DNA from: Chamaelirium japonicum
Lineage: Eukaryota > Streptophyta > Magnoliopsida > Liliales > Melanthiaceae
Assembly (NCBI GenBank): GCA_947650365.1
Contig: OX393555.1
Span: forward strand, 83,829,995 to 83,893,994
Direction: 5' to 3'
DNA length: 64,000 nucleotides
Shown: positions 12,200 through 25,056 of the stretch, piece after piece
Layout: each line of letters begins with the position of its first letter
Position numbering within the stretch: position 1 is the stretch's first letter
Program-made: the position numbers and the translations under genes
Notes under the pieces: generated by a model
The model's database searches: none
What the model was told of the DNA's origin: nothing
Seen by the model: only the letters and a program-made list of their open reading frames with translations

Positions 12200-15130
12200 T
12201 TCATTCTAATTCATTCAAACAATCCATTCTAATTCTTTCACACGATCCATTCTAATTCTTTCGTACGTTCCATTCTAATTCATTAGCACGATCCATGCTA
12301 ATTTATTCGTTCGATCAATTCTAATTCATTAGCACGATCCATTCTAATTCATTCGTACGATCCATTCTAATTCATTCGCACGATCCATTCTAATTCATTC
12401 ATAGGATCCATTCTAATTCATTCATACGATCTATTCTAATTCTTTCGCACGAATGTATCTATTCTAATTCATTCGCACGAATGTATCCATTCTAATTCAT
12501 TCGTACGATCCATTATAATTCATTCGTACGATCCATTCTAATTCATTCGTACGATCCATTCTAATTCATTCGTACGATCCATTCTAATTCATTCATACGA
12601 TCTATTCTAATTCATTCATACAATCCATTCTAATTCTTTTACATGATCCATTCTAATTCATTCGTACGATCCATTCTAATTCATTCGCACAATCCATTCT
12701 ATTTCATTCGTACGATCCATTCTTACTCATTGGTACGATCCATTCTAATTCATTTGCACGAATGTACCCATTCTAATTCATTCGTACAAATCCATTCTAA
12801 TTCATTTATACAATCCATTCTATTTCATTCGTACGATCCATTCTTACTCATTCGTATGATCCATTCTAATTCATTCGCACGAATGTATCCATTCTAAATC
12901 ATTCGTGCAATCCATTCTAATTCATTCGTACGATCCATTCTAAATTATTCGTACAATCCATTCTATTTCATTCGTACAGTCAATTCTAATTTATTAGCAC
13001 GATCCTTTCTAATTCATTCGTACGATCCATTCAAATTCATTCGCACGATCCATTCTAATTCATTCGTACAATCCATTCTATTTCATTCATACTATCCATT
13101 CTAATCCATTCGTACGATCCATTCTAATCCATTCGTACGATCCATTCTAATCTATTCGTACTATCCATTCTAATCCATTCGTACTATCCATTCTAATCCA
13201 TTCGTACGATCCATTCTAATTCATTCGCATGAATGTAACCATTCTAATTTATTCATTTGATCCATTCTAATTTATTCGTACGATCCATTCTAATTCATTC
13301 GTCCGATCCATTCTAATTCATTCGCACGAATGTATCCATTCTAAACGATTCATACGATCCATTCTAATTTATTCGTACGATCCATTCTAATTCATTCGTA
13401 AGATCCATTCTAATTCATTCGTCCGATCCATTCTAATTCATTCGTACGATCCATTCTAATTCATTCGCACGAATGTATCCATTCTAGTTCATTCGTACGA
13501 TCCATTCTAATTCATTCGTACGATCCATTCTAATTCATTCGCACGATCCATTCTAATTCATTCGTACGATCCATTCTAATTCATTCACGCGAATATATCC
13601 ATTCTAATTCATTTGTACGATCCATTCTAATTCATTCGTACGATCCATTCTAATTCATTCGCACGATCCATTCTAATTCATTCGTACGATCCATTCTAAT
13701 TCATTCATACGATCCATTCTAATTCATTCATACGATCCATTCTAATTCATTCACACAAATGTATCCATTCTAATTCATTCGTACGATCCATTCTAATTCA
13801 TTCGCACGATCCATTCTAATTCATTCTAATTCATTCGTACGATCCATTCTAATTCATTCGCACAAATGTATCCATTCTAATTCATTCGTACGATCCATTC
13901 ATATTCATTCGCACGATCCATTCTAATTCATTCGTACGATCCATTCTAATTCTTTCACACGATCCATTCTAATTTATTCGTAGGATCCATTCTAATTCAT
14001 TCGCACGATCCATTCTAATTCATTCATAGGATCCATTCTAATTCATTCATACGATCTATTCTAATTCTTTCGCACGAATGTATCCATTCTAATTCATTCG
14101 CACGAATGTATCCATTCTAATTCATTCGTACGATCCATTATAATTCATTCGTATGATCCATTCTAATTCATTCGTACGATCCATTCTAATTAATTCATAT
14201 GATCCATTCTAATTCATTCGTACGATCCATTCTAATTCATTCATACAATCCATTCTAATTCATTCGCACGAATGTATCCATTTTAATTAATTCGTACGAT
14301 CCATTCTAATTCATTCGTATGATCCATTCTTATTCATTCGCACGATCCAGTCTAATGGATTCGCACGATCCATTCTAATTCATTCGCATGAATGTATCCA
14401 TTCTAATTCATTCGTACGATCCATTCTGATTCATTAATATGATCCATTCTAATTCATTCGTACGATCCAATCTAATTCACATGCACAAAGGTATCCATTC
14501 TAATCCATTCGTAGGATCCATTCTAATCCATTCGTACGATCCATTCTAATTCATTCGTACGATCCATTATAATTCATTCGTAAGATCCATTCTAATTCAT
14601 TCGTACGATCCATTCTAATTCATTCGTACGATCCATTCTAATTCATTCGCACGAATGTATCCATTCTAGTTCATTCGTACGATCCATTCTAATTCATTCG
14701 TATGATCCATTCTAATTCATTCGCACGAATGTATCCATTCTAGTTCATTCGTACGATCCATTCTAATTCATTCGTATGATCCATTCTAATTAATTCGTAC
14801 GATCCATTCTAATTCATTCATACAATCCATTCTAATTCATTCGCACGAATGTATCCATTCTAATTAATTCGTACGATCCATTCTAATTCATTCGTATGAT
14901 CCATTCTAATTCATTCGTACGAATCTGTTCTAATTCATTTGTACAATCTATTCTATTTCATTCGTAAGATCCAACCTAATTCATTCCTACGATCCATTCT
15001 AATTCATTCGCACGAATGTATCCATTCTTATTCATTCGTACGATCCATTCTAATTTATTCGTACGATCCATTCTAATTCATTCATACGATCTATTCTAAT
15101 TCATTATTACAATCCATTCTAATACATTTG
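12200..15130 (+). repeat. Longest plus block, in X1
   Basis: Pairs with 20249-23065. Holds TTCGATCAATTC, ATAGGATCC, CTATTTC, CTTACTC, AATGTAACC and CATTTGATCC series. An 84-codon frame at 12643-12897 exists only because CTATTTC and CTTACTC monomers remove the usual TAA. Confidence 0.88.
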
Positions 15131-17207
15131 TACGAATGAATTAGAATGGATCGTACGAATGAATTAGAATAGATCGTACGAATGAATTAGAATGGATCGT
15201 ACGAAGGAATTAGAATGGATCGTACGAATGAATTAGAATGGATATATTCGTGCAAATAAATTAGAATGGATCGTATGAATGAAGTAGAATGCATTGTATG
15301 AATGAATTAGAATGGATCGTATGAATGAATTAGAATGGATCTTACGAATGAATTAGAATGGATACATTCGTGCGAATGAATTAGAATGGATATATTCGTG
15401 CGAAAGAATTAGAATAGATCGTATGAATGAATTAGAATGGATCCTATGAATGAATTAGAATGGATCGTGCGAATGAATTAGAATGGATCGTACGAATGAA
15501 TTAGAATGGATCGTGTGAAAGAATTAGAATGGATCGTACGAATGAATTAGAATGGATCGTGCGAATGAATTAGAATGGATCGTACGAATGAATTAGAATG
15601 GATACATTTGTGCGAATGAATTATAATGGATCGTACGAATGAATTAGAATGGTTACATTCGTGCGAATGAATTAGAATGGATCGTACGAATGAATTAGAA
15701 TGGATACATTCATGCAAATGAATTAGAATGGATCGTATGAATGAATTAGAATGGATTGTACGAATGAATTAGAATGGATCGTACGAATGAATTAGAATGG
15801 ATCGTACGAATGAATTAGAATGGATCTTACGAATGAATTAGAATGGATCGTACGAATGCACGATCCATGCGAATGAATTAGAATAGATCGTACGAATGAA
15901 CTAGAATGGATACATTCGTGCGAATGAATTAGAATGGATCGTACGAATGAATTAGAATGGATCTTACGAATGAATTAGAATGGATCGTACGAATGAATTA
16001 GAATGGATCGTACGAATGAATTAGAATAGATACATTCATGCGAATGAATTAGAATGGATCGGACGAATGAATTAGAATGGATCCTACGAATGAATTAGAA
16101 TGGATCGTACGAATGAATTAGAATGGATCGTACGAATAAATTAGAATGGATACATTCGTCCGAATGAATTAGAATGGATCATACGAATGAGTAAGAATGG
16201 ATCGTACGAATGAATTAGAATAGATTGTACGAACGAATTAGAATGGATTCGTACGAATGAATTAGAATGGATACATTCGTGCGAATGAATTAGAATGGAT
16301 TGTATGAATGAATTAGAATGGATCGTACGAATGAATTAGAATGGATCATACGAATTAATTAGAATGGATCATACGAATGAATTAGAATGAATCGTACGAA
16401 TGAATTAGAATGGATACATTCGTGCGAATAAATTAGAATGGATTGTGCAAATGAATAAGAACTGGTCGTGCGAATGAATTAGAATGGATCGTACGAATGA
16501 ATTAGAATGGATCGTGTGAATGAATTAGAATGGATCATACGAATGAATTAGAATGGATACATTTGTGCGAATGAATTAGAATGGATCGTACGAATGAATT
16601 AGAATGGATCGTATGAATGAATTAGAATGGATCGTACGAATGAATTAGAATGGATCGTGCGAATGAATTAGAATGGATCGTACGAATGAATTAGAATGAA
16701 TCGTACGAATGAACTAGAATGGATACATTCGTGCGAATGAATTAGAATAGATCGTACGAATGAATTAGAATGGATCGTACGAATGAATTAGAATGGATCT
16801 TACGAATGAATTAGAATGGATCGTACGAATGAATTAGAATGGATCGTACGAATGAATTAGAATGGATACATTCGTGCGAATGAATTAGAATGGATTGAAC
16901 GAATGAATTAGAATGGATCGTACGAATGAATTAGAATGGATCGTACGAATGAATTAGAATGGATCGTACGAATAAATTAGAATGGATACATTCATCCGAA
17001 TGAATTAGAATGGATCATACGAATGAGTAAGAATGGATCGAACGAATGAAATAGAATAGATTGTACGAATGAATTAGAATGGAACCTACGAATGAATTAG
17101 AATGGATCGTGTGAAAGAATTAGAATGGATTGTATGAATGAATTAGAATGGATCGTATGAATGAATTAGAATGGATCGTGCGAATGAATTCGAATGGATC
17201 GTACGAA
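15131..17207 (-). repeat. Minus-oriented satellite block in X1
   Basis: Entered at CATTTGTACGAATG. Includes a 10-bp plus micro-island at 15859-15868. The last ~340 bp form the left arm of a long palindrome centred near 17207. Confidence 0.87.
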
Positions 17208-17497
17208 TTCATTCTAATTCATTCATATAATCCATTCTAATTCTTTGATACGATCTATTCTAATTCATTCGTAGGATCCATTCTAATTCATTCGTACAAT
17301 CTATTCTATTTCATTCGTACGATCCATTCTTACAAATTCGTATGATCCAATCTAATTCATTCGAACGAATGTATCCATTCTAATTTATTCGTACGATCCA
17401 TTCTAATTCATTCGTACGATCCATTCTAATTTATTAGTACGATCCATTCCAATTCATTCGTCCGATCCATTCTAATTCATTTGCACGAATGTATCCA
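16865..17497. repeat. Long imperfect palindrome centred near 17207
   Basis: Twelve units outward from the centre carry the same variants on both sides: TTGTATG, GAAAG, CCTACG, AGATTGTACG, GAAATAG, GAGTAAG+CATACG, a 28-bp unit, AATAAATT, two plain units, GGACG/GAACG-type, a 28-bp unit. Arms are ~286 bp. The left side has two extra units next to the centre (~54-bp offset). Confidence 0.85.
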
Positions 17498-17619
17498 TTC
17501 TAATTTATTCGCACGAATGTCTCCATTCTAATTCATTCGTACGGTCCATTCTAATTCATTCGCACAATCCATTCTATTTCATTCGTACGATCCATTCTTA
17601 CTCATTCGTATGATCCATT
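17208..17619 (+). repeat. Plus block, right arm of a palindrome
   Basis: Its first ~290 bp carry the variants of the preceding minus block in mirrored order. It ends at ATCCATTATGGAT centred on 17619. Confidence 0.87.
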
Positions 17620-18302
17620 ATGGATACATTCGTGCGAATGAATTAGAACGGATCATACGAATGAGTAAGAATGGATCGTACGAATGAAATAGAATGAATT
17701 GTGCGAATGAATTAGAATGGATCGTACGAATGAATTAGAATGGATCGTGTGAAAGAATTAGAATGGATTGTATGAATGAATTAGAATAGATCGTATGAAT
17801 GAATTAGAATGGATCGTACGAATGAATTAGAATGGATCGTACGAACGAACTAGATTGGATACATTCGTGCGAATGAATTAGAATGGATCGTACGAATGAA
17901 TTAGAATGGATCGTACGAATGAATTAGAAGGGATATTACGAATGAATTAGAATGGATCGTACGAATACACGATCCATGCGAATTAATTTGAATGGATACA
18001 TTCGTGCGAATGAATTAGAATGGATCGTACGAATGAATTAGAATGGATCGTACGAATGAATTAGAATGGATACATTCGTGCGAATGAATTAGAATGGATC
18101 GGACAAATGAATTAGAATGGATCGTACAAATGAATTAGAATGGATCAAATGAATGAATTAGAATGGTTACATTCATGCGAATGAATTAGAATGGATCGTA
18201 CGAATGGATTAGAATGGATCGTACGAATGGATTAGAATAGATACATTCGAGCGAATGAATTACAATGGATCGTACGAATGAATTAGAATGGATACATTCG
18301 TG
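17620..18302 (-). repeat. Minus-oriented tail of X1
   Basis: Has a micro-island CACGATCCAT at 17968-17977, then CAAATGAATG and GAGCG variants. It ends ATTCGTGCACGATCC, where X2 starts. Confidence 0.85.
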
Positions 18303-18469
18303 CACGATCCATTCTAATTCATTCGCTCGAATGTATCTATTCTAATTTATTCGTACGATCCATTCTAATTCATTAATATGATCCATTCTAATTCATTCGT
18401 ACGATCAATTCTAATTCATATGCACAAAGGTATCCATTCTAATTCATTCGTACGATCCATTCTAATTCA
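18303..18469 (+). repeat. 167-bp plus island opening unit X2
   Basis: Same length and variants as 10323-10489, offset exactly 7,980 bp. Confidence 0.9.
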
Positions 18470-20248
18470 GGATCGTACGAATGAATTAGAATGGATACAT
18501 TCGTGCGAATGAATTAGAATTGATCGTACGAATGAATTAGAATGGATCGTGCGAATGAATTAGAATGGATCGTACGAATGAATTAGAATGGATCGTACGA
18601 ATGAACTAGAATGGATACATTCGTGCGAATGAATTAGAGTGGATCGTACGAATGAATTAGAATGGATCGTACGAATGAATTAGAATGGATCTTACGAATG
18701 AATTAGAATGGATCGTACGAATGAATTAGAATGGATCGTACGAATGAATTAGAATGGATACATTCGTGCGAATGAATTAGAATGGATCGGACGAATGAAT
18801 TAGAATGGATCGTACGAATGAATTAGAATGGATCAAATGAATGAATTAGAATGGTTACATTCATGCGAATGAATTAGAATGGATCGTACGAATGGATTAG
18901 AATGGATCGTACGAATGGATTAGAATGGATACATTCGAGCGAATTTATTAGAATGGATCGTACGAATGAATTAGAATGGATCGTACGAATGGATTAGAAT
19001 GGATCCTACGAATGGATTAGAATGGATACCTTTGTGCATATGAATTAGAATGGATCGTACGAATGAATTAGAATGGATCATATTAATGAATTAGAATGGA
19101 TCGTACGAATTAATTAAAATGGATACATTCGTGCGAATGAATTAGAATGGATCGTGCGAATCAATTAGACTGGATCATGCGAATGAATAAGAATAGATCA
19201 TACGAATGAATTAGAATGGATCATACGAATTAATTAGAATGGATACATTCGTGCGAATGAATTAGAATGGATTGTATGAATGAATTAGAATGGATCGTAC
19301 GAATGAATGAGAATGGATCATACGAATTAATTAGAATGGATCATACAAATGAATTAGAATAGATCGTACGAATGAATTAGAATGGATCGTACAAATGAAT
19401 TAGAATGGATACATTCGTGCGAATGAATTAGAATGGATTGTGCGAATGAATAAGAATAGATCGTGCGAATGAATTAGAATGGATTGTGCGAATGAATAAG
19501 AATAGATCGTGCGAATGAATTAGAATGGATCGTACGAATGAATTAGAATGGATCGTGCGAATGAATTAGAATGGATCGTACGAATGAATTAGAATGGATA
19601 CATTTGTTCGAATGAATTAGAATGGATCGTACGAATGAATTAGAATGGATCGTATGAATGAATTAGAATGGATCGTACGAATGAATTAGAATGGATCGTG
19701 CAAATGAATTAGAATGGATCGTACGAATGAATTAGAATGGATCGTACGAATGAACTAGAATGGATACATTCGTGCGAATGAATTAGAATGGATCGTACGA
19801 ATGAATTAGAATGGATAGTACGAATGAATTAGAATGGATCTTATGAATGAATTAGAATGGATCGTACGAATGAATTAGAATGGATCGTACGAATGAATTA
19901 GAATGGATACATTCGTGCGAATGAATTAGAATGGATCGGACGAATGAATTAGAATGGATCGTACGAATGAATTAGAATGGATCGTACGAATGAATTAGAA
20001 TGGATCGTACAAATAAATTAGAATGGATACATTCGTCCGAATAAATTAGAATGGATCATACGAATAAGTAAGAATGGATCGTACGAATGAAATAGAATAG
20101 ATTGTACGAATGAATTAGAATGGATCCTACGAATGAATTAAAATGGATCGTGTGAAAGAATTAAAATGGATTATATAAATGAATTAGAATGGATCTTATG
20201 AATGAATTAGAATGGATCGTGCGAATGAATTCGAATGGATCGTACGAA
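18470..20248 (-). repeat. Minus-oriented satellite block in X2
   Basis: Pairs with 10490-12199 but is ~70 bp longer. It repeats TTGTGCGAATGAATAAG twice (about 19438-19500), a likely local gain of monomers. Ends at GAATTC 20246-20251. Confidence 0.88.
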
Positions 20249-23065
20249 TTCATTCTAATTCATTCATACAATCCATTCTAATTCTTTCACACGATCCATT
20301 CTAATTCATTCGTACGTTCCATTCTAATTCATTTGCACGATCCATGCTAATTCATTCGTTCGATCAATTCTAATTCATTAGCACGATCCATTCTAATTCA
20401 TTCGTACGATCCATTCTAATTCATTCGCACGATCCATTCTAATTCATTCATAGGATCCATTCTAATTCATTCATACGATCTATTCTAATTCTTTCGCACG
20501 AATGTATCTATTCTAATTAATTCGCACGAATGTATCCATTCTAATTCATTCGTACGATCCATTCTAATTTATTCGTACGATCCATTCTAATTCATGCATA
20601 CGATCTATTCTAATTCATTCATACAATCCATTCTAATTCTTTCACATGATCCATTCTAATTCATTCGTACGATCCATTCTAATTCATTCGCACAATCCAT
20701 TCTATTGCATTCGTACGATCCATTCTTACTCATTGCTACGATCCATTCTAATTCATTCGCACGAATGTATCCATTCTAATTCATTCGTACAAATCCATTC
20801 TAATTCATTCGTACAATCCATTCTATTTCATTCGTACGATCCATTCTTACTCATTCGTATGATCCATTCTAATTCATTCGCACGAATGTATCCATTCTAA
20901 ATCATTCGTACGATCCATTCTAAATCATTCGTACAATCCATTCTATTTCATTCGTACGATCAATTCTAATTTATTAGCACGATCCATTCTATTTCATTCG
21001 TATGATCCATTTAAATTCATTCGCACGACCCATTCTAATTCATTCGTACAATCCATTCTATTTCATTCGTACGATCCATTCTTACTCATTCGTATGATCC
21101 ATTCTAATTCATTTGCACGAATGTATCCATTCTAATCCATTCGTACGATCCATTCTAATCCATTCGTACGATCCATTCTAATTCATTCGCATGAATGTAA
21201 CCATTCTAATTCATTCATTTGATCCATTCTAATTCATTCGTACGATCCATTCTAATTCATTCGTCCGATCCATTCTAATTCATTCGCACGAATGTATCCA
21301 TTCTAAACGATTCATACGATCCATTCTAAGTTATTCGTACGATCCATTCTAATTCATTCGTAAGATCCATTCTAATTCATTCGTACGATCCAGTCTAATT
21401 CATTCGTACGATCCATTCTAATTCATTCGCACGAATGTATCCATTCTAGTTCATTCGTACGATCCATTCTAATTCATTCGTACGATCCATTCTATATCAT
21501 TCGCACGATCCATTCTAATTCATTCGCACGATCCATTCTAATTCATTCGCGCGAATGTATCGATTCTAATTCATTCGTACGATCCATTCTAATTCATTCG
21601 TACGATCCATTCTAATTCATTCGCACGATCCATTCTAATTCATTCGTACGATCCATTCTAATTCATTCATCCGATCCATTCTAATTCATTCGTACGATCC
21701 ATTCTAATTCATTCGCACAAATGTATCCATTCTAATTCATTCGTACGATCCATTCTAATTCATTCGCACGATCCATTCTAATTCATTCTAATTCATTCGT
21801 ACGATCCATTCTAATTCATTCGTAAGATCCATTCTAATTCATTCACACAAATGTATCCATTCTAATTCATTCGTACGATCCATTCTTATTCATTCGCACG
21901 ATCCATTCTAATTCATTCGTACGATCCATTCTAATTCTTTTACACGATCCATTCTAATTCATTCGTAAGATCCATTCTAATTCATTCGCACGATCCATTC
22001 TAATTCATTCATAGGATCCATTCTAATTCATTCATACGATCTATTCTAATTCTTTCGCACGAATGTATCCATTCTAATTCATTCGCACGAATGTATCCAT
22101 TCTAATTCATTCGTACGATCCATCCTAATTCATTCGTACGATCCATTCTAATTCATTCGTACGATCCATTCTAATTAATTCGTATGATCCATTCTAATTC
22201 ATTCATACAATCCATTCTAATTCATTCACACGAATGTATCCATTTTAATTAATTCGTACGATCCATTCTAATTCATTCGTATGATCCATTCTTATTCATT
22301 CGCACGATCCAGTCTAATGGATTCGCACGATCCATTCTAATTCATTCGCACGAATGTATCCATTCTAATTAATTCGTACGATCCATTCTAATTCATTAAT
22401 ATGATCCATTCTAATTCATTCGTACGATCCATTCTAATTCATATGCACAAAGGTATCCATTCTAATCCATTCGTAGGATCCATTCTAATCCATTCGTACG
22501 ATCCATTCTAATTCATTCGTACGATCCATTCTAATTCATTCGTACGATCCATTCTAATTCATTCGTACGATCCATTATAATTCATTCATAAGATCCATTC
22601 TAATTCATTCGTACGATCCATTCTAATTCATTCGTACGATCCATTCTAATTCATTCGCACGAATGTATCCATTCTAGTTCATTCGTACGATCCATTCTAA
22701 TTCATTCGTACGATCCATTCTAATTCATTCGCACGAATGTATCCATTCTAGTTCATTCGTACGATCCATTCTAGTTCATTCGTACGATCCATTCTAATTC
22801 ATTCGTACGATCCATTCTATTTCATTCGTATGATCCATTCTAATTAATTCGTTTGATCCATTCTAATTCATTCGTACGATCCATTCTAATTCATTCATAC
22901 AATCCATTCTAATTCATTCGCACGAATGTATCCATTCTAATTAATTCGTACGATCCATTCTAATTCCTTCGTATGATCCATTCTAATTCATTCGTATGAA
23001 TCCGTTCTAATTTATTCGTACAATCTATTCTATTTCATTCGTAAGATCCAACCTAATTCATTCGT
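20249..23065 (+). repeat. Plus-oriented satellite block in X2
   Basis: Pairs with 12200-15130, about 114 bp shorter. Ends at TTCGTACGAATG (23061-23072). Confidence 0.88.
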
Positions 23066-24792
23066 ACGAATGAATTAGAATAGATCGTACGAATGAATTA
23101 GAATGGATCGTACGAAGGAATTAGAATGGATCGTACGAATGAATTAGAATGGTTATATTCGTGCAAATGAATTAGAATGGATCGTATGAATGAATTAGAA
23201 TGCATTGTATGAATGAATTAGAATGGATCGAATGAATGAATTAGAATGGATCGTACGAATAAATTAGAATGGATACATTCGTGCGAATGAATTAGAATGG
23301 ATATATTCGTGCGAAAGAATTAGAATAGATCGTATGAATGAATTAGAATGGATCCTATGAATGAATTAGAATGGATCGTGCGAATGAATTAGAATGGATC
23401 GTACGAATGAATTAGAATGGATCGTGTGAAAGAATTAGAATGGATCGTACGAATGAATTAGAATGGATCGTGCGAATGAATTAGAATGGATCGTACGAAT
23501 GAATTAGAATGGATATATTTGTGCGAATGAATTAGAATGGATCGTACGAATGAATTAGAATGGTTACATTCGTGCGAATGAATTATAATGGATCGTACGA
23601 ATGAATTAGAATGGATACATTCATGCAAGTGAATTAGAATGGATCGTATGAATGTATTAGAATGGATCGTATGACTGAATTAGAATGGATCGTGCGAATG
23701 AATTAGAATGGATCGTGTGAAAGAATTAGAATGGATCGTGTGAAAGAATTAGAATGGATCGTACGAATGAATTTGAATGTATCGTACGAATGAATTAGAA
23801 TGGATACATTCGTGCGAATGAAGTAGAGTGGATCGGACGAATGAATTAGAATGGATCGTACGAATGAATTAGAATGGATCGTACGAATGAATTAGAATGG
23901 ATCGTACGAATAAATTAGAATGGATACATTCGTCCGAATGAATTAGAATGGATCATACGAATGAGTAAGAATGGATCGTACGAATGAAATAGAATAGATT
24001 GTACGAATGAATTAGAATGGATTCGTACGAATGAATTAGAATGGATACATTCGTGCGAATTAATTAGAATGGATTGTATGAATGAATTAGAATGGATCGT
24101 ACGAATGAATTAGAATGGATCATACGAATTAATTAGAATGGATCATACGAATGAATTAGAATGGATCGTACGAATGAATTAGAATGGATCGTACGAATGA
24201 ATTAGAATGGATACATTCGTGCGAATAAATTAGAATGGATTGTGCAAATGAATAAGAACAGATCGTGCGAATGAATTAGAATGGATCGTACGAATGAATT
24301 AGAATGGATCGTGCGAATGAATTAGAATGGATCGTACGAATAAATTAGAATGGATACATTTGTGCGAATGAATTAGAATGGATCGTACGAATGAATTAGA
24401 ATGGATCGTATGAATGAATTAGAATGGATCGTACGAATGAATTAGAATGTATCGTGCGAATGAATTAGAATGGATCATACGAATGAATTAGAATGGATCG
24501 TACGAATGAACTAGAATGGATACATTCGTGCGAATGAATTAGAATGGATCGTACGAATGAATTAGAATGGATCGTACGAATGAATTAGAATGGATCGTAC
24601 GAATGAATTAGAATGGATCGTACGAATGAATTAAAATGGATACATTCGTGCGAATGAATTAGAATGGATCGGACGAATGAATTAGAATGGATCGTGTGAA
24701 AGAATTAGAATAGATTGTATGAATGAATTAGAATGGATCGTATGAATGAATTAGAATGGATCGTGCGAATGAATTCGAATGGATCGTACGAA
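23066..24792 (-). repeat. Minus-oriented satellite block in X2
   Basis: Pairs with 15131-17207, about 350 bp shorter. Ends at GAATTC 24790-24795, directly after GTGTGAAAG and TTGTATG variants. Confidence 0.87.
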
Positions 24793-25056
24793 TTCATTCT
24801 AATTCATTCATACAATCCATTCTAATTCTTTGACACAATCTATTCTAATTCATTCGTAGGATCCATTCTAATTCATTCATACAATCTATTCTATTTCATT
24901 CGTACGATCCATTCTTACTCATTCGTATGATCCATTCTAATTCATTCGGACGAATGTATCCATTCTAATTCATTCGTACGGTCCATTCTAATTCATTCGC
25001 ACAATCCATTCTATTTCTTTCGTACGATCCATTCTTACTCATTCGTATGATCCATT
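24793..25056 (+). repeat. Plus-oriented satellite block in X2
   Basis: Shortened form of 17208-17619 with the same order: CATACAATCC, CTTTGACAC, GTAGGATCC, CTATTTC, CTTACTC, CGGACG. Joint is TCCATTTTGGATAC, a one-base variant of ATCCATTATGGAT. Confidence 0.87.

Larger units (their letters stand above)
10323..18302. repeat. Higher-order unit X1 (~8.0 kb)
   Basis: Orientation layout: 167-bp plus, ~1.7-kb minus, ~2.9-kb plus, ~2.1-kb minus, ~0.4-kb plus, ~0.7-kb minus. Corresponding joints in X2 are offset by 7,980, 7,980, 8,049, 7,935, 7,585 and 7,437 bp, so copies differ by gains and losses of monomers. Confidence 0.88.

Noticed and set aside
12643..12897. 84-codon frame as a protein gene (also 20646-20900, 51327-51578, 52045-52266, 56201-56404, 59715-59966)
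   Set aside because: All six translate the satellite itself (repeats of the IHSNSF / RSILIHS type), appear in copies of the same higher-order units, and depend on chance loss of the TAA in each monomer. No domain, no start context, no neighbouring genes.
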